Assembly: GCA_030141585.1 (NCBI GenBank)
Contig: JAQIFP010000026.1
Span: forward strand, 1 to 64,000
From: Ophryocystis elektroscirrha
Lineage: Eukaryota; Apicomplexa; Conoidasida; Neogregarinorida; Ophryocystidae
Length of the DNA stretch: 64,000 nucleotides
Direction of reading: 5' to 3'
In this document: in pieces, positions 11,650 to 24,942 of the stretch
Layout of the letters: the number at the start of each line of letters is the position of its first letter
Position numbering within the stretch: the first letter of the stretch is position 1
Translations under genes and position numbers: made by a program
Notes under the pieces: generated by a model
Seen by the model: only the letters and a program-made list of their open reading frames with translations
The model's database searches: none
Told to the model about the DNA's origin: nothing

Positions 11650-12010
11650 CGTCTTAGAAGCACTGTAGAGTCGTCTTAGAACTACTGNNNNNNNNNNNNN
11701 NNNNNNNNNNNNNNNNNNNNNNNNNNNNNNNNNNNNNNNNNNNNNNNNNNNNNNNNNNNNNNNNNNNNNNNNNNNNNNNNNNNNNNNTAGAGTCGTCTTA
11801 GAACCACTGTAGAGTCGTCTTAGAACCACTGTAGAGTCGTCTTAGAACCACTGTAGAGTCGTCTTAGAACCACTGTAGAGTCGTCTTAGAACCACTGTAG
11901 AGTCGTCTTAGAACCACTGTAGAGTCGTCTTAGAACTACTGTAGAGTCGTCTTAGAACCACTGCAGAATCGTTCTAGAACCACTGCAGAATCGTTCTAGA
12001 ACCACTGCAG
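11650..12010. repeat. 22-bp minisatellite, unit ACTGTAGAGTCGTCTTAGAACC
   Basis: Head-to-tail 22-bp units flank both sides of the N gap. At least ten units lie to the right of the gap and two to the left. The right end switches to a variant, ACTGCAGAATCGTTCTAGAACC. The true array length is unknown because of the gap. The unit is related to the array at 4160-4492, with 16 of 22 positions identical when one is reverse-complemented. Confidence 0.93.
11688..11787. other. Assembly gap of exactly 100 N
   Basis: A run of 100 N interrupts the minisatellite. The round number is the usual placeholder for a gap of unknown size, so the array was probably collapsed or unspanned by reads. Confidence 0.99.
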
Positions 12011-12224
12011 AATTAAATCATTGAAAAAACTTATCCCGTAACTATATTAACATAATATATATCAAAAATTGAATGTTAGTCATATAATTGTACTAAGTAA
12101 TAAAGCAGTTAAACTTTGTTACACATGCATATATATGAAAGAAAAAATAGTATTTAAAGAATATATATATATAACAGCTTGTTAGTTTGTCCCATATATA
12201 TAAGGTGTACCTGCTATTGGAATT

Positions 12225-13603
12225 ATGTCGCATCGAAAGTTTGAACGACCCCGTCATGGATCATTAGGGTTTTTACCAAAAAAGAGGTCGAGGCGACATA
12301 GAGGAAAGGGTTAGTTATATCTAAATATTTTTTTTATTATAAATTATCCATAAATACAGTCGATTAAATAATAAATATTAAAATATAATAAAATTCTTAT
12401 ATTTTACAATAATGTATATATTAGTTTTATAGATAAAATAATTGCGTTGTATATAATTTATGTGTAATATTAATTTTCTGAATAATGTTTTTTTCCTTTA
12501 TAGTGAAAGCTTTTCCCAAAGATAATCCCAAGTTGAAACCTCATTTTACGGCTTTTATGGGTTATAAGGCTGGTATGACTCACGTAGTTCGCGATGTGGA
12601 CCGTCCTGGATCTAAATTACACAAAAAGGAGAACGTAGAATGCGTTTCTATTGTTGAAACTCCTCCGATGATCTGTATTGGATTGGTTGGATACATAGAC
12701 ACTCCTATGGGTCTTAAAGCTCTTTCTACTGTGTTTGCAAGCCATATTTCTGAAGAATGCAAAAGGCGTTTTTATAAAAACTGGTACCGTTCAAAAAAAC
12801 AAGCCTTCAATAAATACACAGCTTTCCGTGCTTTACCTGCTGGCACAGAACAGCTCGAAGAACAAATTGCACGCATAAAAAAACATTGCACTATAATCCG
12901 TGCCATATGCCATACTCAAGTCAGTAAGACACCTATTGGACAGAGGAAAGCTCATATCATGGAAATTCAAATAAATGGAGGACAATCCGTTGCCGAAAAA
13001 GTAGATTACGTTACTTCTCTTTTTGAGCGTGAAATTCCAGTGTCCTCTGTTTTTTCTGAAGCTGAAATGATAGATGTGATTGGTGTTACTAAGGGACATG
13101 GAGTTAAAGGTGTTGTATACAGATGGGGAGTTACACGCTTACCACGTAAAACTCACCGTGGGTTGAGAAAGGTAGCATGTATTGGTGCATGGCATCCTGC
13201 CCGTGTACAATTTCAAGTACCACGCCATGGACAGTACGGATATGCTCACAGAACTGAAAGAAATAAGAAGATTTACCGTGTCGGACAGGGTTCGAATCCG
13301 GCCAATGCATCTACTGACTATGATTTGACCGAAAAAACTATTACTCCTATGGGAGGATTTCCTCATTATGGAGAAGTTAAAAACGATTATTTAATGCTTA
13401 AAGGAATGATTGTAGGTACAAAAAAGCGCGTCATCACTCTTCGTAAATCTTTATTCCCAATTACTAAAAGATCCGCTACGGAAGAAGTTAATCTAAAGTT
13501 TATTGATACTTCATCTAAAATGGGACATGGTCGCTTCCAAACCTCTGCTGAAAAACAAAAGTTTTACGGAATTTTAAAAAAAACCGAAGTTACTGCATCT
13601 TAA
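12225..13603 (+). CDS. RPL3: 60S ribosomal protein L3 (uL3)
   Basis: Large-subunit ribosomal protein near the peptidyl-transferase centre, 394 residues. Exon 1 is 12225-12309 ([20 protein letters not shown]), then a 194-nt intron, then exon 2 12504-13603 starting VKAFPKD. Conserved blocks are easily read: [64 protein letters not shown] and [10 protein letters not shown]. Length is within the usual 380-405. GC content is higher than in the neighbours, as expected for a highly expressed gene. A long A-run follows the stop. Confidence 0.98.
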
Positions 13604-13812
13604 AATTTTTTTATTTTTAAAAAAAAAAAAAAAAAACATAGTAGCAGACTATTTAGTGACCTTATTAAAAATTCGTGAATACATTGTAATCTGCTGAAGA
13701 ATGATTATACAAATACAAATGTATATACACATATTCTGCTCGAAAATGTACGGTATGGTTATTCTACGTAACTGATATTGCAATAATAATGCTGAATGCA
13801 TGAGTCATTGAT

Positions 13813-15722
13813 ATGTGTAGATATTTAATACATTGCTTTTTACTGAAATGTATTTTAAGTTATATCCCGTCTATCATAGACTTAGAAAATATCTATGTTA
13901 GTCATGGGATATTAAATCCCCCCTTTAAACCTGATATACATAAATACACTTTAAAGTTACCTTATACAACTTCCTCTATAGCTATTACTCCGGCCATTAA
14001 TGTGTACGCAGCCAAATATGCTAATACAAATAAATTCCCTCTTTTATCTATTGAAACAAATACCACTGAATCCTTACGTAAACATTCTGGACAATGGGAA
14101 ATTGATCTTCCTTATAATCCCAAATTACATACACAAGTTTTTATTAAAGTTGCGCATATTGAGGATGAAAAGAAACAAAACTTTTACTCTATTCTAGTGT
14201 CTCAGTCAAGCGAGAACTTTGACGTAGTTGAATTATACGATATTGAAGGATACGATAATTACAATTCTCCACTTATTATTGAACCCGAATCTGATACTAA
14301 TAATTACATTTACAATATTTATGTTGAACCAGAGGCTAAATATAGTAATACTTTTTATATATAAAAAAAATTATTTTTAGTTATTTATCTTATATATTGC
14401 CTTAAATGCATTCTAGTTACTCTGCAGCAATATGTACTTAATTACGTAAAAAAATGTTGTTTTTAAAATCAAATATTTAATAGTTCAATTAATCGCTTAC
14501 TTACAATTACTTATAAATTATTTACGTAATCAACCTTATATGATTTATGTCATGCACAGACGATTTATTATCCTATGTTGCATGATATAAAGACATTAAA
14601 CCATTGAATCACATAATATCCTTAAATCTGCATACAATTTTTCTTATTTATAAAACTCGAAAAATGAGCATCACATAAAAATATTTAATAGGATTTTTTG
14701 ATATAATAATAATTATTTGATGAATTCATGAATATTCATTATTAAAACTATTGCAATATAAGCTTGAAATAATTTATAAATTTTAAAATGTGAAAGCAAC
14801 GCTTTATTGGATTTATTTTATGCAGATATAAAAAAAAAATTAATTGATGTTATAATTTTTAGTTAATTTGAAAGCCCAGTGTGCTTATAACAACAAAATA
14901 ATTTATGATGGTGCTATTAATCCAAGTTATATATCTATCAAGCGCGATAAAAGCTTGTATGAGCAAATTTCCGTAATCACATGCTCTAACGGTGTCAAAC
15001 AGAAAAACTACGTTTTCAAAATAGTTTCTGATAGGTACAACAAATTGATCCCTCCTCCTACACTTTACATTGACAATTTCAACCAGCCTTGCTTTTATGT
15101 AAGTTAGATGGGTTTTAAATAGCATGTTATAGATAGAAGCAAAAAATGTATTCATGTGTCCCAATCCCGAAAGCAAGAACTATCAAGCAAGTTTATTAGC
15201 AAAACTTGATCCCACTATAAAATATTCATTATTGTCTTTTGATAAAAGTGTATGTAAATAATCTCTAAATATTACTATAGTTAGAATTGCCGATTTTCAA
15301 TAATGCTTTATCCCCGAAATGGACATATTTGAAAACTCAAAATTTATATATTTTAGCGAAGGCCGGGAGAGAAATGAAAAAATTTAATTTAGAGTTTCAC
15401 GGTATATCTGGATATAAAATCATAAGAATGTTATCCGCATTCACTGGAATTGTATTTTTTTTGTTTGCTTTAACTGTAACGGGAACATTCAGTATAACTA
15501 AATACATCGGCATTGGTTATTTAGTGGGAAGTTTTCAGATATTTTCGCAATTCGCACTACTATTACAATTTTTTTCTTTGTGCATATCTTTTGAAGTAAG
15601 ACTTTGTACAAATATGTGTTTAAGTAAATTATATAATATAAACGTCAATATATATATATCTATATACATATCTGTATATATATACATATATATTATATCA
15701 TATTTATATATAATTTGCAATT

Positions 15723-15753
<31 letters not shown>

Positions 15754-17124
15754 TCAGCAATATATTACTTGATCGTATATTTTGAGTGTGTATTTCTATT
15801 ATATATTTAAATATATTGTAAACAATTAGTATTTAAATATTATATAATTCAAATATATACTCCAATTATTAAATATATTAATATATTTAGTAATACATAT
15901 TACATATATGTATATGTATATATATAATCTATACATATGTTTAATACATTTGTTGATGAATAATAATATATATAATGATACAAAAATTTTGTTATAGTAT
16001 AATTTATTTTGTATATATATGCGTAGTTATTATATATTTGATTATTAATTAATCTTCAGAAAATAGCCGCACTGAAATTATATCATAATTCGTTTAAATG
16101 GATTACGTTTTTCTGGCCACATAATTTTAGTACTAACTTTATATATAAAGCAGGAGATTTGGACTACAGTTTAAGCTGCTTGTACTGGCTCATTATATTT
16201 TTGTGTCTTAGTATCAGTACATGTATAATATCAAAGCTATGTTGGGCATACTTCAAATTACAGACATTCCCTCATGATATGGAAATTGGAAATAAGGAAA
16301 GCAAAATATTTCATTTATTTAGTTTTCCCGCATCGGTAGCAACAATATTAATATTCCAGAATAGTCAAATGTCTTTTATGCATCAAGCCATAGTTGCAGG
16401 AAGTTTTTTTCAATTATATTTTTTTTGGTTCCTTTATACTGGAATCAGTATACATAAGCTATTACTTAAACAGCAAGTCGTACAGCTTTCCGGTAGTAAT
16501 AAATGGGTGGATTCTGTTTGTGACCAGCTCAAAACACATCCTATAAGTCGATACTATTCTGGGTAAGCGAAATTTATCATTTAAATTATTAATTGGCTAA
16601 TTTAATTTTTGTTCGAGTCATAAATAAAATAGTTTTTTCATAATAAAATTAAGAAAACAATAAATTAAACGCTTTTCATTCTAATTACTTTTTATGGCTT
16701 ACTTGAATATATTATAACTTTACCATTAATTTCAGAGTTTTTACATGGGAAGCCGTGGTGGGGGATATAAACCCAGTTTTAGTTCAAACTCATCAAAAAA
16801 GCAAGAAGAATCTACAAAATATTCCACACACGGTAGAAGTGACCCAAACTTTGAAAGTTAGCGGATTTGGAAAAAGGGTACCAGTTGGTTTATTGTGCAC
16901 TTCTTGGTTGCACATTTTAGTTTCGTATGAATTGTTGACCAAAATTTATTGTAAAACGTATATGAGTATTCCTTTGGTTGTCAAAACCATTCAATTATCT
17001 GTAAGCTAATAGGCAATAAACAGATACGCATAAAATTAGAGTTAATTTCACAGTAAATTTACGATTAGTAAGATTACATATTACATGCATATACATATAT
17101 GCCCAGATATTTACATATTTAACG

Positions 17125-17169
<45 letters not shown>

Positions 17170-18645
17170 GATATATTTATGTATATATAATATAATTCAC
17201 TAAAATACTGGTACTCCTATGTTTTACGTCAGGGTTATTATACAGACGGAATTTTTAATTTGCATTTCACTGGAGTAAACAATGTGTATTATCGATTATT
17301 TGAAACAACATACAGATTAGTGTTAGGAGTGTTATTTGGCAGTATCCAAATATCTTCAACTCCATTTGTATGTTCATTATTGTGGTTTTTGATATTTGTT
17401 AAATCCATTATATATTTAGTACTTCTTCATGGTAAGTTACAGCATATAATAATAAATAATTAAATAATATGTGTTTATTGTTTCTATGATGTAGTCTATT
17501 TTGTATGTTATAAGTGTTATTTAAATCTTTGATAGTATAAATGTATTAAATCCTCAAAAAATCAATTAACCCTAAATAAAGAATAATCTATTTATAGTAA
17601 TTTATATATACCTTTTTATTCTTTATATAAATATTACAAAATATACTGCGAAACTATGTAATATGAGCTAATATTGTAAAGTGAATATATAAATTAATAT
17701 TCAGGACATTTAAATAAGTTATAATTATTAATATTATATTATTAATATATTAGATATTGTATATATGTGGGTATTATGATAAATAAATTACTATAATTAC
17801 TTTAATGGCTTCATGTTTTATATATGCAATATGCAGTGGTGTAGTTAAACTTAAATGTGCAGTATAAAACAAATATAACTATTATACAGTTTATAAGCCG
17901 TTAACCAATTTCGTGGAGGAGCTTTTGACGTATACAGTAGTTTCCATAATTGCTTATACTGCGCTTAATCATGTAATAGCCATTCCGTATTTGATATCAA
18001 TTGTGCTACGTAATTATATACAAAACGTATACATATTATTATACGTAGATTCAAATGTCATAGTAATCACAGTTTTGACAGCTTTCAGTATACTATTCTT
18101 AGGATTGTTATACATATCCATACTATGCCCTATAATGCAGGAGTCAAAGTAAAAAATGTAGAAAGTTTAATACATTTAAGAAAAAAACTTTATTTAGTAA
18201 TTATATTATATCTTTTATTTTAGATATTTGGAAAATCTTGCAAACTGTAATGTCTCTATAAGGGATGAAAAGATAAACTGGGTGGTAAATTCGCCAGCAT
18301 ATAATAAAATCGGAGCATATGACATGAGAATACAGTCTGCTATACCCAGAGGAGAAAAAGTTACAATTTCTGTATATCCGTCGGGAAAATTACCAACTAT
18401 AGACATGTCACTTGATGATATACAAGTAATCTGTCAAAATAAACCTTTGAAACGTCCAATCTTGATTATGAAAATACCAAATAATACCAGAATCAAATAT
18501 AGTAGCAAGAGTATATATTCCACGTAATTAAAAAAAAAAAGGAAACTTTTTATTTTTCTTCAGTTCGAACTTATTGAAAGAAATTAGAAGTTTTTTGAAA
18601 AAAGATGGCCAATTTATTGATTTAACTGATTCATTTGCGGAGTAA
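13813..18645 (+). CDS. Polytopic membrane protein with cadherin-like beta-sandwich ectodomain
   Basis: Predicted 935 residues in ten exons: 13813-14344, 14863-15098, 15133-15249, 15281-15595, 16060-16562, 16736-17000, 17233-17431, 17890-18148, 18224-18523 and 18564-18645. All phases close. It starts with a likely signal peptide (MCRYLIHCFLLKCILSYIPS). The ectodomain has a segment reminiscent of bacterial-type cadherin-like beta-sandwich domains (PPFKPDIHKYTLKLPYTTSS, later VFIKVAHIEDEKKQNFYSIL) and a second cysteine-containing module (KAQCAYNNKIIYDG). From about residue 330 it has some nine hydrophobic segments. Between the first group and the next is WITFFWPHNFSTNF, a pattern loosely like fungal/oomycete TRP-like (FLC/PKD2-type) proteins. 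The C-terminus is cytosolic and charged. Function is unknown; a TRP-like channel is only a guess. Confidence 0.6.
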
Positions 18646-18769
18646 GATTTTAATTTATATAACAAACATTTACTAATAGAAAAATTGCTCATCAAATAAG
18701 GTTGCGGGAAAAGCACAATGCTATTATTTGTATGACTGCGATTCCTTTTTATTCGTCCTTCATGTAAAT

Positions 18770-19983
18770 TTAATACATGGAAAGTAGTAAACGTTTGTCA
18801 TGGGGCTGGTAATATGCTGTTGTTACTGCTCTTATTTCATTCAATTGTAACTTTTCGTAGTTTTCCTTAAAAACAATGATTTTTTTTTTTTTTACTACTT
18901 TTTCGCCTCGAAAATACTTTTTTTGCTCTATGTTAGATGGAAATAAAGTTGAACTCCAAAAGCATAAAAATGTTAAAATAGAAATTGATAGCATTAAACA
19001 TCCAGCCAAAGCAAATTGTCTGCTCACGTTGAAATCGCTTGAATCCCGATGATTTGAGGGGCTCATAAGAGAAGTAGAACATAATATCATAAATCCAGAA
19101 ACAAGAAACTATTTTTTTCTTTTTTTTTTTTTTTCTTACTTGAAAAAAAGCCACAGCCGAAATTAAATAGCGAACAGAATTTGTAGCAACAAAACCATTA
19201 CTTTCACAATCCGCTTGCCATACACCATACAAAAAATTATATTTAGCAACCCAATAACGAATAGTAAAACAAAAAGGTGCAACTAAAAGAACTGGAGGAG
19301 TTGCGAGACAAAATGACATCATTAAAAAAAAATAAGACAATGTGATTGCATATTGATACCTATAAATATATATATCAATTTTTTTTTTTTCTACCCAAAA
19401 TTTAGCTGCCATTTCTTTTTAGGTTTTTTGAATATAGTGCATATAAGAAAATATAGCAATTGAGCGATCTGAATTAGTTCCGCAACCGCAGATAAGCAAG
19501 ATGCTCCAACGAGATAACGTATAGCAAAAGATGCTGAAAAAAAAAAAAAAAATAAGAAATAAATAACTGTAATAATTATATTAACACTAAAATAATTTGA
19601 GACTTTATTTGTGGACGCGCTGTTTAATACTAAGATTATTTTGAGTAATATGCTTTTGCTAATATAATTTACATGTCTGGAAATACAAGTTTTTTGCCAA
19701 GTATGAGTTGAGCTGGGTTATGTCATTGAATACTTTTGTGAAATCAATTAAATATGTCTAAAAATTAACTTAGGTAAAATTATATTACCGCTTGACTCAG
19801 ACACGCCGACAAAATAGTGTTCAGAAAAAGAAAAATAATGTTTCCATGAAGAATAGACGAATCCTTGTATGATAATCGAGCAAACCTTCAGTAATAAATA
19901 ATTATTGCATAATTATTAAACTTTGATTAATTTTTTATACTATAAGACCAATATATATTTACACATATATTTTCAATATATAT

Positions 19984-20015
<32 letters not shown>

Positions 20016-22223
20016 ATATTGTATACCAGTATATAATGTATGAATGTACATATATGAGTACACACAGCCACACATATATATATTTTCACATACGTACAAT
20101 TGTGTATATAGAAATATACACACGTGTACAGCTTCATATATTCATATATGTATGACTACGATAAATATACCTTTATACATTATATAATTACTTTGTGCGA
20201 TCAGCAGCTAGTGCTATTAAATAAGGGACAAGAATACAATTTATGATTGAAACCCATAGTGGTGGTCCCCAGGAGCTCAATTGAGTTCTAAAATATTAAG
20301 AAAAAAAAAAAAAAGTACTTTATAAAGTTAAACTTTTTTTTTGACATGTATTGATTTAAAAAAAGATCAGTATGCTCTATTATCAATTGCGTAGGAATTA
20401 CTATGAAGAAATATAAAAAAAAATTAGTTTTACCTGCAAGTAAAGCCACAAGGAGCATACATAAAGAATTGATTGATCCCAAAAATACGCGTTTCCATGT
20501 TTTTACATGAACGTAGTCCCAAATTATATCAGCATACGGTGGAGCTTTGGAAACACTCCACGCAGGAAACTGCTGTATTGCTCTCATATCATGTAAACAT
20601 TTGGCTACACACTCTGTAGAATTAAATGAGACAAATGCTATCCCTGCATTCTAAAACCAAAAATAAAAAAAAAAAAAAAGTACGTTTTTAGTCTTAGATT
20701 TCTCAAGCTGTATATATTTCTTCATTTTATTTGCAATATCATTCAATAAAGTAACGTTATCTTTTAATTTGCAGCAAAAGCAGTAGGTTTTAGGTGGATA
20801 ATTGTATAACTGTATTGTTCGAATCTGTTCAAGTGCATATGGAAGGCGATAAATATAATTTTCTGAAAATATAGCTTGGAGACTAGACAAAGGAGACTCA
20901 GAATGCGTTTCGGAACGTCTTTTAAATTTTTCTATGGCATCATGAAGTTTAGTGAAAGCAGTATTGACTTTTCGGTAGTCTAAGACCAAATATACGCTGA
21001 TAACCATGTTTGGAAACAGTTTCTCGAAATGATCACGGATTATTCTGTCACTTATCCAACTTTGATCTATGCCACATAATTGTATCTGTAATAAAATATA
21101 CATTTAAACTCAAGCTTACACTTATTAATAAAAAAAAAAAAAAAAACTAATATATATATCTGTATATTTCTGTATATATATATGTATATATGTTTACATG
21201 GTATTTGTGATATATAAATATAATATAAAGTATATTTATAATAATATATTGTAAATTTTTTTTAATTAAATGAAAGAATACGCGTATAATTACCGTGTAA
21301 TTTTGCGCAAGAGCTTTTTTTGGCCGTTGATGTGATAAAACTTTAGAAACATAAAAATGGAAGCCATATATTTGATAATAGGTTATAAAAGAAAAAATCC
21401 ATGTTGCAACCTGTAGCAAATCAATTTATAAAAAAAAAAACTTACATATAACAGCCAAATTCGCCATGGAGATTTTAAGATATTAGCTGCAGAAGCCTTA
21501 AATAAAATGTCTGTACGCCTTTCTGGCGATGGTGCAGTCATATAGACCGGAATTATTACAGTTACGATAAAGAACATAACTAAAAATAAAAATAAAAAAA
21601 AAAAAAAAACTTACGAATCATAGAATTTTTTTGACATAGCTTCAGAAATGAAAGAAAAAAAAGAACATCAGTAGATTTGGATTGATCAAAATTAGTTTTG
21701 AATAAAAATCTATTGAAGAAAAGTAAAAAAAAAAAAGACTTACACGACCCATCGAAAGTCAAAACTTTGCTTGATTGATTGAATACACGTAGGTTTTGTA
21801 TTGATATCTTCGTTAGGATGAAAAAAAGATGTGGCTTTCGCAAATCTATCGGGATTAATGCACTCAATAGCAAAAGAAAATTGACTTTCTGAGTTGTTTG
21901 AATGAAGGTTTCTACGGGAACCTGATTAATGTTAAAACTTTTTTTTTTTTTTTTACTTGATAGACTTATATCTATATCGGGATCATCATTTCGACGACGG
22001 GGATAAATGAATTGTAAAGATCTAAATAAATAAAAAAAAAAAAAAAGTACCCTATTTCTGAAGTAGGTGGATGAGGATTTTGTGAGAAGCTAACTAGACA
22101 GCTTTTGTTAATAGAGTCGCCTCTTATAATTCGAAGGTATAAAAAACAAACTATTCCAACGGATAATACTAAGAAATTAAACTTGATTGAAGTTATCAAT
22201 AATTCTAATTCCGTATTGTTCAT
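18770..22223 (-). CDS. OSCA/TMEM63/CSC1-family mechanosensitive cation channel
   Basis: Multi-pass membrane protein of the calcium-permeable stress-gated channel family. Starts at 22223 with a TM segment (IKFNFLVLSVGIVCFLYLRI) followed by the family's pre-loop SLQFIYPRRRND. It has a long cytosolic loop with an RNA-recognition-like fold (AFVSFNSTECVAKC). That leads into the hallmark WSVSKAPPYADIIWDYV with a TM segment after it. Further helices and the signature of the core follow: LATPPVLLVAPFCFTIRY, then WVAKYNFLYGVWQADCESNG. The C-terminus after the last helices is short. More than ten exons are separated by short introns that are often A- or T-runs, so exact exon edges are uncertain. One 33-nt GT-A14-AG stretch at 18867-18899 could be intron or coding without changing frame. 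Confidence 0.82.
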
Positions 22224-22652
22224 TTAACTGCATTCTAAAAAAAATTAAATGCAACTTTAGGTTTTTTTTTTTTCATAGTCACATAATTTTCCTTAAAGAA
22301 AAAAAAAAAAAGAGTGCTTCATTGAATAGTTATATTATTGTAATTTATTAAATTTCAACGCAAATTATGAAGAGTTTAAAAAAAAAAAAGTATATTATTA
22401 ATTCTTTTTATTTTTATTTAATATTTTTAAGGCTTATGTTTTATATAGCAATTTTTTTTTTTCCTGTATGATGATGAAGTTTTTTTCAAAGATATAAATT
22501 TATATAAATCAGTACAGTTATTTTATGTTCAACCTTAAAAAATTATTGAATACTTAGAATTTTTTTTTGGCTTAATTGGTCTTTTTTTTTGTAAAATAGA
22601 TAAATTGCAAAAAAATTTAAATTCATTTTTGTTTACGAAAATATCGTAATTT
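22224..22652. other. Divergent intergenic region with homopolymer tracts
   Basis: This 429-bp stretch separates the start codons of the channel gene (minus) and ACC (plus). It contains at least seven A- or T-runs of eight or more bases. It should carry both promoters. No gene is seen, and no extra exon encoding an N-terminal leader for ACC is apparent. Confidence 0.5.
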
Positions 22653-24904
22653 ATGAAATCATTGCCTTCAGCTTCATTGAAAACCGATATAGATAACATT
22701 TATAGCTCTCTCAAAAATTTTGTTAAAGCGAAAAATGGAACACACGTTTTAAATAGAATTCTTATTGCTACTAATGGAAATGCTGCTATAAAAGTAATAA
22801 TATAAATATTTTACTACGCAATACTATATTTGAAAAATAATACAAGCTGCTAATAACAATAAAATATATTATTGATTTATTAGGCTTTAAGATCTTTACG
22901 TGAATGGAGCTTAAAGATATTTGGGACACCCAAGGTGTTCGAGTTTGTTGTACTTGCCACCCCTAATGATATAGAAGCCAATTCTGAGTATATCAATGAA
23001 GGAGATTATTTGGTTGAAATGCCTATCGGCCCAAGCTCGCATAACTATGCAAATATTAATTTAATAGTGCAGGTAATATTTTTTTTATTATAGATATTTA
23101 TGCAATATTTCAAATAAATCTAATTTGTAGGTAGTAATTCTTTATATTTGACGAAAAAAAATTGTGGTTTATATTTTAGGAAACTGCTATATAATATGTT
23201 TTATATTTTGTTTTAATGGGCTATATACATCAATATTACTAATATAAATTGTTTATAATAAAATAAATAATATAAATTAAAGCATTATATAAAACATACT
23301 ACTATTAATTAAATTTTTTTCTTTATTATATTTTATTATTTTATCAAAAATATCTCCCGTCGTACATTTAATATTAATTTCAGCAAATGGATGCAAATGA
23401 ATTATTAGTTCAACTGCATAATATATTTATTGATGTTCAACTAGCTAAATAATATGCACTCTGAAACTGTTTCATGTTACTATTTTTAAGTCAAATGAGA
23501 GCTAATATGATTTATATGATATGTTACTTGATATTATATGGTAAATGTACTTTAATATTTGGTTTAAATAAATTGTTTGCGATTTAATTATGTCGAGTAT
23601 AAAGATTTGAGGATATCATAATTGTGGGTAGGCAGCAGAAGAATATGGTTGTGATGCTGTGTGGCCAGGCTGGGGACATGCCTCAGAGAATTATAAACTT
23701 CCCTTAGCTCTTAAAAACGCTGCTCGACACATCACTTGGATTGGCCCTTCTGCTAACGCTATGCTTGCATTGGGAGACAAAATAATTTCCACTCTCATAG
23801 CACAGTCCATCAATGTTCGCTGTGTTCCATGGAGCGGAAGTTCTATACAGCTTTCATTTACTGACGAAGATAACATACATGTATCAAGTGCTACTCTTGA
23901 TCTGGCTGGAGTCCATAATGTTGAAGAATGTTTGGCTGCTTGTAAATCTATAGGATTTCCTTCGGTTCTGAAAGCGTCTTCCGGAGGCGGAGGAAAAGGA
24001 ATTAGAGTTGTGCATTGTTTAGAAGAAGTAGAAACGGCTTTTAGACAGGTTTCAAGTGAAATACAAAATTCATTTATATTTGTTATGAAATTCCTTCCAA
24101 ACTGCAGGTACATATATTAATCTAATTGTTATAAATGTCAGCAACTATAGAATGCAAATATGCGCTTAATATTTAGATTTAAGAAATAAATTCAATTAAG
24201 TCAAATATACCTATCTCTATCATTAAATGTCACATTACATTAATATTAATTATGCACTAAATTTATCTATTGACTGCTGTTCTGCTTAAAATAATTAAAA
24301 TAATAATTAATATATTAATTATTATATTAATTTTACAATACTATATGTTTGCTAATATCATCTATAATATTAAATACTAAATATCACATATATTTCAATA
24401 TATATTTTAACTAACATTTTCTATATATATATATATATATATATATATTTAATAGTATAATAGTAAATAGAAAATCATTGAATATACCAATATGTATATT
24501 TATATATACTTTTAATACATTTTAATTTATTATATTTATATATGTATATATAAATATTGGTAAAAATATACTCATATATATATGCATTCAATAAGTTTAT
24601 ATTTAATATATTTATATATGTATATATAAATATTGGTTTTTACTTTTGTTTGATTGGCATTTCCAGACATTTAGAAGTTCAAGTTATATGTGATATGTAT
24701 GGAGATGTTGTTGTTTTGGGTGCTCGTGATTGCACCATTCAAAGACGCTGTCAGAAACTAATAGAAGAAAGTCCTGTAACAACTGCCTCCCAAGAAGTTA
24801 TAGATAGGGTATATAAGCAATATTGACTATATGAAAATGCTATCATTCTAATAATCTCTAAATAAAATTAAATGATACATGTATATATAAAAAGGTTTAA
24901 AATA

Positions 24905-24942
<38 letters not shown>

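Larger units (their letters stand above)
11396..12224. other. Intergenic region with minisatellite and assembly gap
   Basis: The region lies between the divergent start codons of the Sec20-like gene and uL3. It contains AT-rich sequence, the 22-bp array at 11650-12010 and a 100-N gap. The last 200 bp before the uL3 start are AT-rich with TA runs and probably include its promoter. No gene is seen. Confidence 0.6.

Noticed and set aside
11647..11829. 60-codon minus-strand frame across the N gap
   Set aside because: Made of 22-bp repeats and N; the unit length is not a multiple of three and no real protein is implied.
4160..12010. CRISPR-like regularly spaced repeats
   Set aside because: Units are directly adjacent with no unique spacers and the DNA is eukaryotic.
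23373..23450. Possible extra ACC exon after a TTTCAG, starting CAAATGGATGCAAATG
   Set aside because: It does not match any ACC segment and would interrupt the conserved run from ANINLIVQ into [15 protein letters not shown], which joins in phase without it.
23691..24113. 140-codon minus-strand frame
   Set aside because: Antisense of the ACC biotin carboxylase exon.
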